Below are positions 54,801 to 63,505 of a DNA stretch of 64,000 bases, one piece after another; positions within the stretch are counted from its first letter, which is position 1; each line of letters begins with the position of its first letter. Origin of the DNA: Rubrivivax sp. Its GTDB lineage: Bacteria; Pseudomonadota; Gammaproteobacteria; Burkholderiales; Burkholderiaceae_C. The notes under the pieces were generated by a model that saw nothing but the letters and a program-made list of their open reading frames with translations, ran no database searches and had not been told where the DNA came from. A program made the position numbers and the translations under genes. The stretch is taken from contig JAURZM010000063.1 in the NCBI GenBank assembly GCA_030653385.1, forward strand, positions 124,001 to 188,000, in the 5' to 3' direction.

Positions 54801-57800
54801 CGATGTTCAGCGACACGCTGGCCGTGGTGGTGCCGTCGTAGACCTTGCTGACGCCGCTGTAGGCCAGGTTCACCGGCTTGGGTGTGATGTCGGCGCTGGA
54901 GGTGCCGGTGTTGTTCAGCAGGGTGTAGTTGCCGGCATCGGCGCCGATCAGGAAGTTGCCGCTGATCACAACGGTCTTGGCCGTGCCCACATGCCGCGAG
55001 CTGACGCTGCCCGTGCCCGTTCCGCTGGGTTCGGTGAAGACCGCGTAACCGCAGGCGTTGTCGCCGCAGTAGCTGCGGTCGATGTAGAAGTTGATCGAGT
55101 CGCCAGCCACGATGTCGGTCGACGTGACGTTCATCGGTGCGTAGATGTCACCGTCGTAGACCTTGTTGACGGCGGTGTAGATGGCCGTCAGGTCCTTTCG
55201 CGTGATGTCGACTGTGACGCCGCCGCCCGTGCCGCTGGTGATGCTGTAGTTGCCGGCATCGGTGCCGGTGAGCGTGAGGCCGGGGACGGTCACGGCCTTG
55301 TCGGTGCCGACGTTTTTGTTGGCCACCTGGCCCACGACGCTGCCGGAACCCGGCGTGGCCACGCTGACCACGTCGCCGCTGACGACGGCCGACGTGTCCA
55401 CCGTGGCACCGCTGATGTTGACGGTGACGTCGCGTGTGCCGTCGTACACGCGGTCGACCGCACTGACCCCGCTGACACTCAGGGGACGCGGCGAGATCGT
55501 GCCGTTGGCCGTGGCGGTGGTGTTCTGCAGCGCGTAGTTCGATGCATCGGCACCGCTGATGCTGATGCCCGAGGCTGTGATGACCTTGCTCGTGACCGCA
55601 CCGCTGGAGTTGTAGGCCACGTTCTTGTCTGCATAAGCCACGCTGGTGGTGCTGACGGTGATGTCGTCGCCGCTGTACCAGTAGGTGGGGAAGACGACGT
55701 TGGCGGTGGTGGTGCCGTCGTACACGCGGCTGGTTGTACCTGTGGTGCCCAGGTACAGGGTCAGTGCGTAGGGATTGATGTCGACCGTGACCGCGCCGAC
55801 CAGCGGCGTGTAGTTGCTGGCGTCCACGCCGCGCAGCGCCATGCCGGTCACCGTGACGGGCCGGTTGGTGCCGGCGTTTTTGTCGGCGATCGACCCGCTC
55901 AAGCCCGACAGGCGCGGCTGCACGTCGTCCCCGCCCACCAGGCCCGACAGCGACACGGCCGACGTGTTCAGCCCGACGGCAGTGCCCCGGTTGTACTGGC
56001 GGTTGTTGCCGGTGATGCCGTTGACCGTCAGCGCCTTGGGCGTGATGTCGACCGTGACGGCATCGACCCCCGCCAGGCGGTAGTTGCCAGCGTCGGCGCC
56101 GGTGATGCTGGCGCCGGCCACCGTGACGGCCTTGGCCGTGCCGACATGTTTGTCGGCCATGCTGCCGCTGCTCACCGTGGACAGGTCGACCGAGACGATG
56201 TCCCCCGCGACCACGCCTGCCAGTGTGGCGGTGGTGGCCGTCACTGCGACGGTGGCGGTGCCGTCGTAGGCGCGGTTGCTCGCGCTGAAGCTGCCGGCGG
56301 TGAGCACGGCCTGGCTGATGTCGGCCGTGGTGCTGAGTGCGGTGGGCGCGATGTAGTTCGCCGCCAGGCCCACGGTGCCATCGCCGATGGCGTAACTGCC
56401 ACTGATGTTGACCGCCTTGTCGATGCCGGCCGTCTTGGTGGCAAAGGCCACGCCGAAGCCGGTGCCGGGCAGGAAGACCAGGTCGTCGCCCGCCACCAGG
56501 CCACCGAACTGCGGCGTGCCCGACAGCGTGGCGGAGGTGGTGCCGTCGTAGACCTTGTCGTTGACCAGGCCGTCGAGCGTGAGCGTGCGCCGGCCGATGG
56601 TCAGTGTGGCCGAACCGGTCAGGCTCAGGTCGTAGCCGTTCTGCACCGAATACAGGTTGCTGGCCGTCAGCGTGTGGCTGCCGGCATTGGCCGACACACC
56701 GCTGACAAAGATGCGCTCGGGGTTGCTGACCGCCACCCCGCCCACGCTGATGGCAGCGTCACCCAGCGAGGTGGTGCCGTCGTAAGTCTTGTTGATGTCG
56801 GCCAGGGTCAGCGTCAGCGGCGTCAGCAGGCCCCGCAGCAGCGGTGTGGTCTGGCCTTCGTAGATGCGCCAGACCTGGCTCGTGCCGCCGGTGGTGGCCA
56901 GGTCCCAGCCCGAGAAGGTGGCCGCGTTCTGCATCTCGGCCAACGTGCTGGCGGTGCCGATGATGCTGGTGGACTGGCCGCTGGTGTCGGTGGCCCAGTG
57001 GCTGTTGTTGGCAGTGACAGTGGTGGCGCTGCGCTGGGCCACCAGACCGCCGGCCCGGCTGCTGGACGAAGTCAGCGTGGCTGCCACCGCACCGGTGGCG
57101 TAGCTGCGTTCGATGCTGGTGTCGGTGAAGCCCACCAGGCCGCCGGCCCGCAGGCGGCCGCTGGCATTGATCACAGTGACGGCACCGGTGGCGTAGCTGT
57201 CGGCCAGGGTGACGAAGGCGGCGCTGGGACCGTCGAGATTGCCCACCAGGCCACCGGCGTAGACGTCGGAGAAGCTGCCCAGCGTGGCGGTGTCGGCCAG
57301 TGTCACGTTGCCGCTGGCATAGCTGCGCAGCAATTGTCCGGTGCCAGCGGTGGAGCTGTAGTTGCGATAGACGCCGACCAGGCCCCCCAGGGACTGGGTG
57401 CCGGTGGTGCCGGTGCCCACCACGTTGCCGGTGGCGTGGCTGTCCTGCAGGCCGGCATAGCTGGTGAACTGACCGACCAGTCCGCCGACGTTGGAAGACG
57501 CCGTGACATGACCGCTGGCACGGCTGCTCGTGATGCCACTGCTGCTGGTGGAACTGCTGGACCCGCTGAAGTTGCCCACCAGACCGCCGGCGGTGGTGGC
57601 AGCCGACACGTTGCCGCTGGCGCTGCTGAGCGTGATGCCCGAGGCCGCGGTGCTCCAGAAGTAGTCTTCCCAGGTGCCCACCAAGCCGCCGCCAATGGTT
57701 GCGCCACTGACGTTGCCGGTGGCGCGGCTGTCCAGGATGGTCGCGTTGGCGCTGCTGGTGGTGTAGGCAAAGGTGTAGCCCACCAGGCCGCCTGCATAGG

Positions 57801-60800
57801 TCCCGCCCCTGGACACCACATCGCCGCTGGCAAAGCCGTTGGCGATGCCGCTGTAGCTCAGGTAGCCCACCAGGCCACCCACGAACTGGGCGCCCGATAC
57901 ATCACCCGTGGCCGACACATTGCTCAGCACGGAAGGGCCGTAGTAGTAGCCTGCCAGTCCCCCCGTGTAGTCGCCGCCGAACACATCGCCGCTGGCCATG
58001 CTGTCGGTGATGACGCCGTTGTCGAACGTTCCCACCAGTCCGCCAACGTAGTGGGTGTCGGTCCTGCCGGAAACGCTGTCCCGGCCCGTGACCTTGCCGC
58101 TCGCAGAACTGGAGGTGATGCTGCCGTGGCTCCACTGTCCCACCAGGCCACCGACGCGGCTGCCGACCGCATCGGCAAAGACTGCGCCCGAGGCGGTGCT
58201 GTTGCTGATGCCACCACCGGTGGCGTTGTTGTAGAAGTTGCCCACCAGGCCGCCGGCGTAGACCGTGCTGTCGGACGTGGCCGACACATCGCCCGTGGCC
58301 GTGCCCAGGCTGATCGAGGTGAAGTACAGATACCCGACCAGTCCGCCCACATGGGTCGAGCCCGTCACATGGCCGGCTGCCGAGCTGTTGGTGAGCGTGC
58401 CGTTGTTGTAGCCGTAGCCGATCAGGCCGCCGGTGTAGTCGCCACCCGTCACCGAGCCGGTCGCGCGACTGTCCACCAGGGTGCCGCTGTACTGCCAACT
58501 GCCGAACAGACCACCGGCCATGTAGCTGGCGGTGGTGACCTGGCCGGTAGCCAGCAGGGTCGATGCGTTGCCGGCGTTGTAGTACTCGCCCACCAGCCCA
58601 CCGACCTGGGCCGATGTGCCGGTGCCTTGGACATTGCCGCTGGCCGTGGCGTTGCTCAGCGTGCCGCTGCTGGTGAAGTTGCCCACCAGGCCGCCAACGT
58701 AGTTGGTGCCGACGACGGCACCGCTGGCCGTGGCGTTGCTCAGGTTGCCGCCGCTGACGTAGTAGCCCACCAGGCCACCCACACGCTGGCCACCGCTCAC
58801 GGCGCCACTGGCGCTGGCGTTGTTCAGGCCGCCGGCCTTGCTGTACTGGCCGACCAGGCCGCCCGAGTACGAGGTGGGGTGGGTCGAGGTGACGTTGCCC
58901 GATGCCGTCACCCCGTTGAAGAGACCGGTGCCCTGGGCCAGGCCCACCAGGCCGCCCGCATAAGACGACACCGCCACCGTGACATCGCCCGTGGCACTCG
59001 AATTGGTGATGCTGCCGTTGACATTGAAGTGGCCGACAAGTCCGCCGGCGTGGTTGCCGCCGCTGACATGGCCGCTGGCCGTGCTGTCGCTCAGGCTGCC
59101 ACTGGTCACGCGTCCGATCAGGCCGCCCGCGTAACCCGAGGTGGCGGTGCTGCTGACATTGCCGCTGGCGTGCAGATTGCTGAGTGCGCCCGTGCCCAGG
59201 GCTTCACCGATCAGACCGCCGGCATCGCCGCCGGCCGTGACCCTGCCCGTGGCCGAGCTGGAGCTGATCGCACCGGCCGTGCGGCCGGCCAGGCCGCCGG
59301 CGGCACCGCCGGACGCCGTGGTGGTGACGTCGGCAGCCGAACTGAGGCCGCTGATCGACGAGGCATCGCTGTAGCCCACGATGCCGCCTGCGTAGCGGGT
59401 GCCGCTGACCGAGGTGGCCGTGCTGGTCACGCCGCTCAGGGGTGTCGTGGGGTCGTAGTAACCCACCACACCGCCGGCGTGGTTGCTGCCCGCCACATTG
59501 CCGGTGACGGCGATGCCGCTCATGCCGGCCGTCAGGTTGAAGTAGCCGGCGGCGCCGCCGGAAGAGTAACTGGTGGTTGCCGAGCTGAGGACGTTGCCGC
59601 TGGCGGTGGAGTCGCTCATGCTGCCGCTGCCGGTGGCAAAGCCGACGATGCCGCCGGCGTCGCCCCGGCTGCTGACGTCACCGCTGGCGCTGGCGTTCTG
59701 GATCACGCCGCTGCCGTGGGTGAAGTAGCCGATCAGGCCGCCGGTGTAGATGCCACCGCTGACGTCACCCGTGGCGGCGCCGCGAACCACGCTGCCGCTG
59801 CTGATGTAGCCGATCAGGCCGCCCACGTAAGAAGTGGTGGCCGAAGCGCTGGTGACGTTGCCGCCGGCCGTGCCATCCACGACGGAGCCCGTGCCCTCGG
59901 CGCTGCCGATGAGGCCGCCGGCTGATGCGGCATTGACGGTGTTGCTGGTGACGTTGCCCGAAGCGGTAGCGTTGGAAATGGGGCCGCCGGCGCGGCCGAT
60001 GAGGCCCCCCACGTCGGAAGCGCCTGTGGTGTTGGTGCCGGTCACGTCAGCGGTCGCACTGACGCTGCTGACGGCCCCGCCGTTGTGGTAGCCGATCAGG
60101 CCACCGACATAGTTGTTGCCAGCGACCGTGGTGGCGGAAGAAGAGGCCGTGTTCAAGGCGCCGGCCGCGATGTAGCTGCCCACGAGGCCGCCCGTGCGTG
60201 AACCGCCCGAGACGTTGCCGCTGGCGGACACCCGGGCCATGCCGCCGGCCATCGTGAAGTCGCCGACCAGGCCGCCCACATAAGCTGCCGCGCCGGAACT
60301 GCTGACCGCGCCACGGGCGGTGCTGTCGGTGATGCTGGCCGTGCCCGTGCCCGAGGCATCGCCCACCAGGCCACCGGCGTAACCGGCGGCGGTGACCGTC
60401 GAGGTGATGGCGGTCGACGATTCCTGGATGCCGCCCACGCTGCTGAAGCTGCCCACCAGGCCGCCGCCGACGTTGCCGCTGGTGACCGCGCCCGCTGCCG
60501 TGCCACGAAGCAGGGCGCCGGTGTTGTTGTAGTAACCCGCCAGACCGCCGGTGCGGCTGCCGGTGCCACTGCCGGTGACACTGCCGGTGGCCGAGACATC
60601 GGTGAAACCACCGGCGCCATTGGCCGAGCCGACCAGGCCGCCCACGTCGTTGCCACCGGCAACGTCACCGCTGGCCGAACTGGTGGCCACTGGGCCCGCG
60701 CTGCGCCCGATCAGGCCGCCTGCCGTGCCCGAAGGCGCGGTGGCCGTGACATCGGCCGCCGCGCTGAGGCCGCTGAAGCCGCCGGTCGAGGTGCTGTAGC

Positions 60801-63441
60801 CAATCAGGCCGCCGACAAACAGCGCACCCGTGACCGTCTTGGTGGTGCCAAGCGGCACCACGTCGACGAGCCCACCCGCCAGCACGGCGGCATTGCTCTG
60901 GTGGTAACCGATCAGACCGCCAGCGTGGCCGCCCCCCGTGACGTTGCCACTGGCCGACAGACCCACCGGCGCCAGCGACAGGTTGTACCAACCCACGGCA
61001 CCGCCGGTGCTGGATGACGTGGTGGTGCCCGAACTGGTGACCGTGCCGCTGGCACTGCTGTTGCTGATATTGCCGGTGCCGATGGCCGTGCCCACCAGTC
61101 CACCCGCGTCGTTGGCGCTGCTGACGTTGCCTGACGCGCTGCTGTTGCTGAGGGTGCCGCCACCGGTCCCGGTGGGCTGGAAGCGTCCGATCAGGCCGCC
61201 GGTGTCGCGCAGGCCACTGACGTTGCCGCGGGCCGTGGCCAGGGTGATGCTGCTGGCGCCACTTTGGCCAATCAGGCCGCCCACGTAGTGAGCGGTGGCG
61301 CCCGTGCCCGTGCGCAGCGTGGCCGTCACGTTGCCCGAGGCCGACACCTGGCTCATCGTGCCGGCGCTCTGTTCACCCACCAGGCCACCGACACGCGCGG
61401 TGGCGGTGTTGGTGTCGGCCGTGACGTTGCCGGTGGCCGAACTGCGGTTGATGGCGATGCTGGTCGACGTTCCCGTGAAGCCGATCAGGCCACCGGCGTA
61501 AACGCCTGAACTGGAGTCGTCCACCGCGTTGACGGTGACCGAACTGCGCACGTTGTTGACCACCGTGGCGCCGCCGGCTGAGCCGATCAGGCTGCCCACC
61601 GCATGGCTGCCGGTGACAGCACCGCCGCTCAACACCAGGTTGTCGATGCGTGCACCGTTGGTGGTGGCAAACAGGCCTGCTGTGTTGGATGCCGGTGCGT
61701 CGACCGACAAGGACGTGATGCTGTTCCCCAGGCCCTGGAAGCGGCCGCCAAAGGAGTTGGCCGCGGAGATGGCGGTCGAGGTTTCGTTGCCGATTGGGTT
61801 GAAGCTGACTGACGCCGTGGCGCTGGCGTCGATGTCAACAGCCAAGGCGTAGCTGCCGGCCAGCACGGACGCGCTGCCGTCAAGGGCGCGCAGTTCGGCC
61901 AGGGTGCGCACCAGCGTGTAGTCGACGCCGGCAATGCGCAGCGAGCTGTTGGCGCCGGGCAGCGTGATGCGGGCCGTGCCGCCCATGATGAAGTTGCCGC
62001 CGGTACCGGGGGTGATGACCAGGCGTGCCGATTCGCCCGAGGTGGTGATGTTGGCGTTGACCTCAACGTTGCGCGCCGCAGTCATCGTCAGCATGGTGTC
62101 GGCGCTCCAGCTCACTGGCGCCTGAACGAAGATGTCACCGGGTTCGCTGCCGGTGGTGGCCGTGAGCAGGCTGACGTTGCCACCAGCCAGGTTCGCCGAC
62201 AAGGTGCTGGCACCGATGCCCGACGCCGTCAGGCTGCCGGAACCCGCTGCCACCGTGAAGTCGGTGGGGTCGATCAACCAGGTGCCGTGGCGGCCGCCGC
62301 CGCTGAGCGTGGTGACTCGCATGTCGGGCGCGATGTTCACGTGCGCGGCCGAGGTCTCGACCTGGCCGCCGGCGCCTTGTTCTGCCCGCGCGGTGATGCT
62401 GCCGCCAGCCTTCAGGCTGCCGCTGTCCATGCCGCCCTTGATGCTGATGCGGCCGGCGTCGGCCGCGCCCGTGGCGTCGGCGCTGATGTGGCCCGTGCTG
62501 GACACGTGGTCGCCGGTGATCCAGATTTCGCCCTGGCGTTCGACCAGCGTGTTGGCGCGCACGATGCCCGTGTTGTTGACCAGCGATTCGGCAATGGCCT
62601 GCGCCGAATGCGCCGTCAGCGTGACGGTGCCGCCGTCGGCCTGCAGGCTGCCGCTGTTGCTGACACTGCCGGCCTGGCCGGCCGTGACGACGGCCGAGAT
62701 CAGGCCGCTGCCGCTGATGCTGACCGTGGCCGCGCGACCCGAGGCCAGCACCACGGCACCGGCGTCGACCGACACATCGCCCTGGTTGTCGACCTGCGGT
62801 CCGAACAGCGCCAGGTAGCCACCCGCGCTGGCGCGCAGCGTGCCCTGGTTGGTGACCGATCCGCCAGCAGCGGTGGCGTTGAAGATGTAGCGGCCGTCGG
62901 CAAAGTCCTGCTGGTTCATGTCCAGCGAAGAAGCCACCAGGCCCCCGACGTCGACTTTCGAACCCGGTGCAAACAGCACACCGTGCGGGTTGGTCAGGAA
63001 GACCTGGCCATTGGCACGCAGCTGGCCGTAGATCTCGGTGCCGCTGTGGCCCACGACGCGGTTCAGGGCCACCGAGCTGGCGCTGGGCTGGCGGAATTCG
63101 ACGGCCGCACCAGCGCCGATGTTGAAGCTCTGCCAGTCCATGCCCAGGCGCTGGGTGGACTGGTTGACGATCAGCAGGTTGGGGCTTTGCTGCAACTGTC
63201 CCGAACCCACCACCACCTGCCCGCCGTTGGGCAGGGCGCCAGCAGGCACCTGGGCGTAGGCCAGGCCCGCGCTGCCGAGCACCGCCGACAGCAGCCAGGC
63301 CAGCAAGCGTGACAGGCGCGGCTGGCGGCGCTGTGCCGCACGCCGGCGGCTGGCGCTGGATGGTGCGCCTGAACTGGTGCGCCGGACCTTGCTCGAACGT
63401 GCGGTGCTGGCGGGGGCGTTGGCGTCTTGGCGGGCGGGCAT
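48865..63441 (-). CDS. giant two-partner-secretion exoprotein (TpsA, filamentous-haemagglutinin type)
   Basis: 4,858 residues from the ATG at 63441, with GGAG 8 nt upstream. Order: a basic extended leader and signal peptide (cleavage near LAYAQ); TPS/haemagglutination-activity domain (about 45-300, GTEIYGQLRANGQVFLTNPHG); GTWLIDPTDF linker; about 50 GLUG-type units (about 600-2135); 26 YDG units (about 2220-4560); MBG-like units (about 4570-4750); and a helical C-terminus (about 4770-4858). It should pass the outer membrane through the TpsB encoded next to it, forming a long beta-solenoid or rod adhesin. Only two cysteines were found. No anchoring motif was seen. The reading frame is intact throughout. 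Confidence 0.92.
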   Translation of the reverse strand: MPARQDANAPASTARSSKVRRTSSGAPSSASRRRAAQRRQPRLSRLLAWLLSAVLGSAGLAYAQVPAGALPNGGQVVVGSGQLQQSPNLLIVNQSTQRLGMDWQSFNIGAGAAVEFRQPSASSVALNRVVGHSGTEIYGQLRANGQVFLTNPHGVLFAPGSKVDVGGLVASSLDMNQQDFADGRYIFNATAAGGSVTNQGTLRASAGGYLALFGPQVDNQGDVSVDAGAVVLASGRAATVSISGSGLISAVVTAGQAGSVSNSGSLQADGGTVTLTAHSAQAIAESLVNNTGIVRANTLVERQGEIWITGDHVSSTGHISADATGAADAGRISIKGGMDSGSLKAGGSITARAEQGAGGQVETSAAHVNIAPDMRVTTLSGGGRHGTWLIDPTDFTVAAGSGSLTASGIGASTLSANLAGGNVSLLTATTGSEPGDIFVQAPVSWSADTMLTMTAARNVEVNANITTSGESARLVITPGTGGNFIMGGTARITLPGANSSLRIAGVDYTLVRTLAELRALDGSASVLAGSYALAVDIDASATASVSFNPIGNETSTAISAANSFGGRFQGLGNSITSLSVDAPASNTAGLFATTNGARIDNLVLSGGAVTGSHAVGSLIGSAGGATVVNNVRSSVTVNAVDDSSSGVYAGGLIGFTGTSTSIAINRSSATGNVTADTNTATARVGGLVGEQSAGTMSQVSASGNVTATLRTGTGATAHYVGGLIGQSGASSITLATARGNVSGLRDTGGLIGRFQPTGTGGGTLSNSSASGNVSSANDAGGLVGTAIGTGNISNSSASGTVTSSGTTTSSSTGGAVGWYNLSLAPVGLSASGNVTGGGHAGGLIGYHQSNAAVLAGGLVDVVPLGTTKTVTGALFVGGLIGYSTSTGGFSGLSAAADVTATAPSGTAGGLIGRSAGPVATSSASGDVAGGNDVGGLVGSANGAGGFTDVSATGSVTGSGTGSRTGGLAGYYNNTGALLRGTAAGAVTSGNVGGGLVGSFSSVGGIQESSTAITSTVTAAGYAGGLVGDASGTGTASITDSTARGAVSSSGAAAYVGGLVGDFTMAGGMARVSASGNVSGGSRTGGLVGSYIAAGALNTASSSATTVAGNNYVGGLIGYHNGGAVSSVSATADVTGTNTTGASDVGGLIGRAGGPISNATASGNVTSNTVNAASAGGLIGSAEGTGSVVDGTAGGNVTSASATTSYVGGLIGYISSGSVVRGAATGDVSGGIYTGGLIGYFTHGSGVIQNASASGDVSSRGDAGGIVGFATGSGSMSDSTASGNVLSSATTSYSSGGAAGYFNLTAGMSGIAVTGNVAGSNHAGGVVGYYDPTTPLSGVTSTATSVSGTRYAGGIVGYSDASSISGLSSAADVTTTASGGAAGGLAGRTAGAISSSSATGRVTAGGDAGGLIGEALGTGALSNLHASGNVSSTATSGYAGGLIGRVTSGSLSDSTASGHVSGGNHAGGLVGHFNVNGSITNSSATGDVTVAVSSYAGGLVGLAQGTGLFNGVTASGNVTSTHPTSYSGGLVGQYSKAGGLNNASASGAVSGGQRVGGLVGYYVSGGNLSNATASGAVVGTNYVGGLVGNFTSSGTLSNATASGNVQGTGTSAQVGGLVGEYYNAGNASTLLATGQVTTASYMAGGLFGSWQYSGTLVDSRATGSVTGGDYTGGLIGYGYNNGTLTNSSAAGHVTGSTHVGGLVGYLYFTSISLGTATGDVSATSDSTVYAGGLVGNFYNNATGGGISNSTASGAVFADAVGSRVGGLVGQWSHGSITSSSASGKVTGRDSVSGRTDTHYVGGLVGTFDNGVITDSMASGDVFGGDYTGGLAGYYYGPSVLSNVSATGDVSGAQFVGGLVGYLSYSGIANGFASGDVVSRGGTYAGGLVGYTFAYTTSSANATILDSRATGNVSGATIGGGLVGTWEDYFWSTAASGITLSSASGNVSAATTAGGLVGNFSGSSSSTSSSGITSSRASGHVTASSNVGGLVGQFTSYAGLQDSHATGNVVGTGTTGTQSLGGLVGVYRNYSSTAGTGQLLRSYASGNVTLADTATLGSFSDVYAGGLVGNLDGPSAAFVTLADSYATGAVTVINASGRLRAGGLVGFTDTSIERSYATGAVAATLTSSSSRAGGLVAQRSATTVTANNSHWATDTSGQSTSIIGTASTLAEMQNAATFSGWDLATTGGTSQVWRIYEGQTTPLLRGLLTPLTLTLADINKTYDGTTSLGDAAISVGGVAVSNPERIFVSGVSANAGSHTLTASNLYSVQNGYDLSLTGSATLTIGRRTLTLDGLVNDKVYDGTTSATLSGTPQFGGLVAGDDLVFLPGTGFGVAFATKTAGIDKAVNISGSYAIGDGTVGLAANYIAPTALSTTADISQAVLTAGSFSASNRAYDGTATVAVTATTATLAGVVAGDIVSVDLSTVSSGSMADKHVGTAKAVTVAGASITGADAGNYRLAGVDAVTVDITPKALTVNGITGNNRQYNRGTAVGLNTSAVSLSGLVGGDDVQPRLSGLSGSIADKNAGTNRPVTVTGMALRGVDASNYTPLVGAVTVDINPYALTLYLGTTGTTSRVYDGTTTANVVFPTYWYSGDDITVSTTSVAYADKNVAYNSSGAVTSKVITASGISISGADASNYALQNTTATANGTISPRPLSVSGVSAVDRVYDGTRDVTVNISGATVDTSAVVSGDVVSVATPGSGSVVGQVANKNVGTDKAVTVPGLTLTGTDAGNYSITSGTGGGVTVDITRKDLTAIYTAVNKVYDGDIYAPMNVTSTDIVAGDSINFYIDRSYCGDNACGYAVFTEPSGTGTGSVSSRHVGTAKTVVISGNFLIGADAGNYTLLNNTGTSSADITPKPVNLAYSGVSKVYDGTTTASVSLNIGGSGLYSGDTLTASQTAVYTGTSAKNVGTGKPISVSDIVLSGAHAGNYTVGNTTATTTGTVTAKAVTVSGITATDRAYDGTTNVAVTAGTVGSSGFVAGDLVAIELPVGGLSTGTIANKNVGTNKPVTVTGLTLSGADAPNYSIDPTGSGITVNILQAALTPTFSGVSRVYNGGISATVTSTTSGIFGGDVVSFSQTAVFTGADARHVGTAKPVSISGISISGSGAANYTLASTTASTTADITPKDVTATYVGASRVYNGVSDVSAAVVGSSLQFVAGDTVGLNQTARFTGDGSAGTGKSVSISDIVLTGVHASNYSLVNTTASTTANITPRTLGVTGISATNRAYDGTTTVAVNVAGATVDTSAVIAGDDVNVTLPPSGISTGAMLDRHAGGNKPVSITGLTIGGTSAANYTLIGATGLTVNISPLSLTASYIGLDKVYDGNIGASVTATSTDILAIDIGSLGFSASGLFTGGKNVGTGKLVDVSGAFLTGAARDNYAISNTSGSTTANITPRTVTANYTGGSKVYDGTVSAAVTGSLSNRVSGDALTTTQTAEFTGAGARNVGTGKAISVTDIVLAGADAGNYVLANTTDTTTGNITPKPITISGLGGVLATDRVYDGTRVVSVTVPGGVTLVPDSSDIVAGDTVSIAVPPSGVTTGTMANKNVGAGKVVTVDGLTLSGTDAANYSIAGTAGITVSITPKLLTAVYSGVNKVYDGSTAVNATGTSADIISGDTVLIRGNGNFTGTDAKNVGTAKPVAITSASLSSTDAANYSLLNTTGSTTADVTPRLITPTYSGGSRVYDGSVAAPVTASVSGFVTGDSVLLFETAVFSGAGARNAGTGKPITITGIGLGGSDAANYSLTTTGASTTGSITPKPLTLIGLTGVTASDRVYDGTLSVSVNISGSGTIGIDTADIVAGDDVGIVAPAVGTTTGTLLNKNVGSNKPLTVDGLGLTGTDAGNYTVTAASGLTVNITPKPLSASYTGVNKVYDGTSAASVLGSSADIVAGDSVSISGTGVFSTGKNVGSGLAITVTAGSMSGSDAGNYLLLTTTGSTTADITPLTVLASFLGGTRVYDGTAAAPVTGTLTGLITGDTVALSQTATFAGAGAKNVGSNKTVDVTGISLSGTDAANYSLLLVTATTTASVTPRPLGIIGLSGASAADREYDGTRDIVVNIATSGVVTPDSADLIAGDDVTVTAPGAGVTTGTMADKHVGTLKPVAVAGLTLGGADAGNYSVASTSGVTVNITPRTLNASYTGISRVYDGTANATALGASADIIAGDSVTITGSGLFTGTGARNAGLNKPVEITSATLSSTDAGNYVLATSTANTTADITPRSVVNSYAGGTRVYDGTTHAPVTRTTTGLLAGDAVSVSESASFSEAGGKNVGTGKAVLISGITLSGDDAINYALTATSATTTGGITPRPLNVTGLSGITAVDRVYDGTLGVEVLVSGTAGTAGGDVIGLDDVRVNVPGSGLGGGLMVDKHVGSNKPVVLSGLFLSGADAPNYAITGTAGVTVNITPRSVMLSGVAAIDRVYDGTTRVAINTSGGTITGALAGDDLSLLTSGSTASMADKHVGLAKAVDFAALTLGGADAGNYVAVSGPGLTVNISPRTLTPTVTAMDRVYDGTTLASVVLTDDRIAGDALTLSAGASTYANRNAGNGIAVNVTGLSLAGADAGNYLLGASSLLTSANIDRAPLTVTADNLNKVYGESLALTGTEFNAAGLVAGETLGAVTLASDGSAALAPVVGSPYAVTVSGASGGTFDPANYTLSYVNGQLLVMPRPLTVASNSLVRFADEPNPSSFGFSTSVGGLVGSDSIASVVQLPPTGSETAPGGSIFMLLPSGAIFSSGIASNYAMDYASGLLVVLPRPPRVGDTDTGSPGGGVNFAVQVDEAEVRRALAELSRAAGSTGNTGAPQTGPASPARVTAVATPDEINLMLSGDGRRLALPTLQKLPLISFDPQLRRLILADQTATTP
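49700..56870 (-). repeat. array of 26 YDG-type repeats with three-unit periodicity
   Basis: Each unit is about 80-95 residues and opens with a YDGT-type motif, then AGD, K-x-V-G-T/S-x-K and ANY/GNY motifs. From the 6th to the 24th unit they follow a strict A-B-C order, with A-type starts near 55441, 54565, 53761, 52946, 52115, 51300 and 50479 (about 815 bp apart). Confidence 0.85.
57030..61640 (-). repeat. array of about 50 GLUG-type repeats with eight-unit periodicity
   Basis: Units of about 28-32 residues centre on GGLVG or GGLIG followed by a SxASGxV motif. Units 5-12, 13-20 and 21-28 match position by position, with block starts near 61195, 60460, 59730 and 59035, giving a block of about 690-740 bp. 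The later units are less regular. Confidence 0.8.
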
Positions 63442-63505
63442 GGTGCTTCTCCGGATGTCGGATTTCAGGCGCGGGCAGGCAGGTGCAGGTGAGTGCAATT
63501 CCGCT

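Noticed and set aside
53632..59925. 2,097-residue open frame on the plus strand, antisense to the exoprotein gene
   Set aside because: It mirrors the repeat array on the other strand. The composition (Ala, Gly, His, Val-rich, no domain) is what GC-rich third positions produce antisense to a long gene.
48865..63441. Regular short repeats that could suggest a CRISPR array
   Set aside because: The repeats are degenerate, in frame and protein-coding, with no constant direct repeat or unique spacers.
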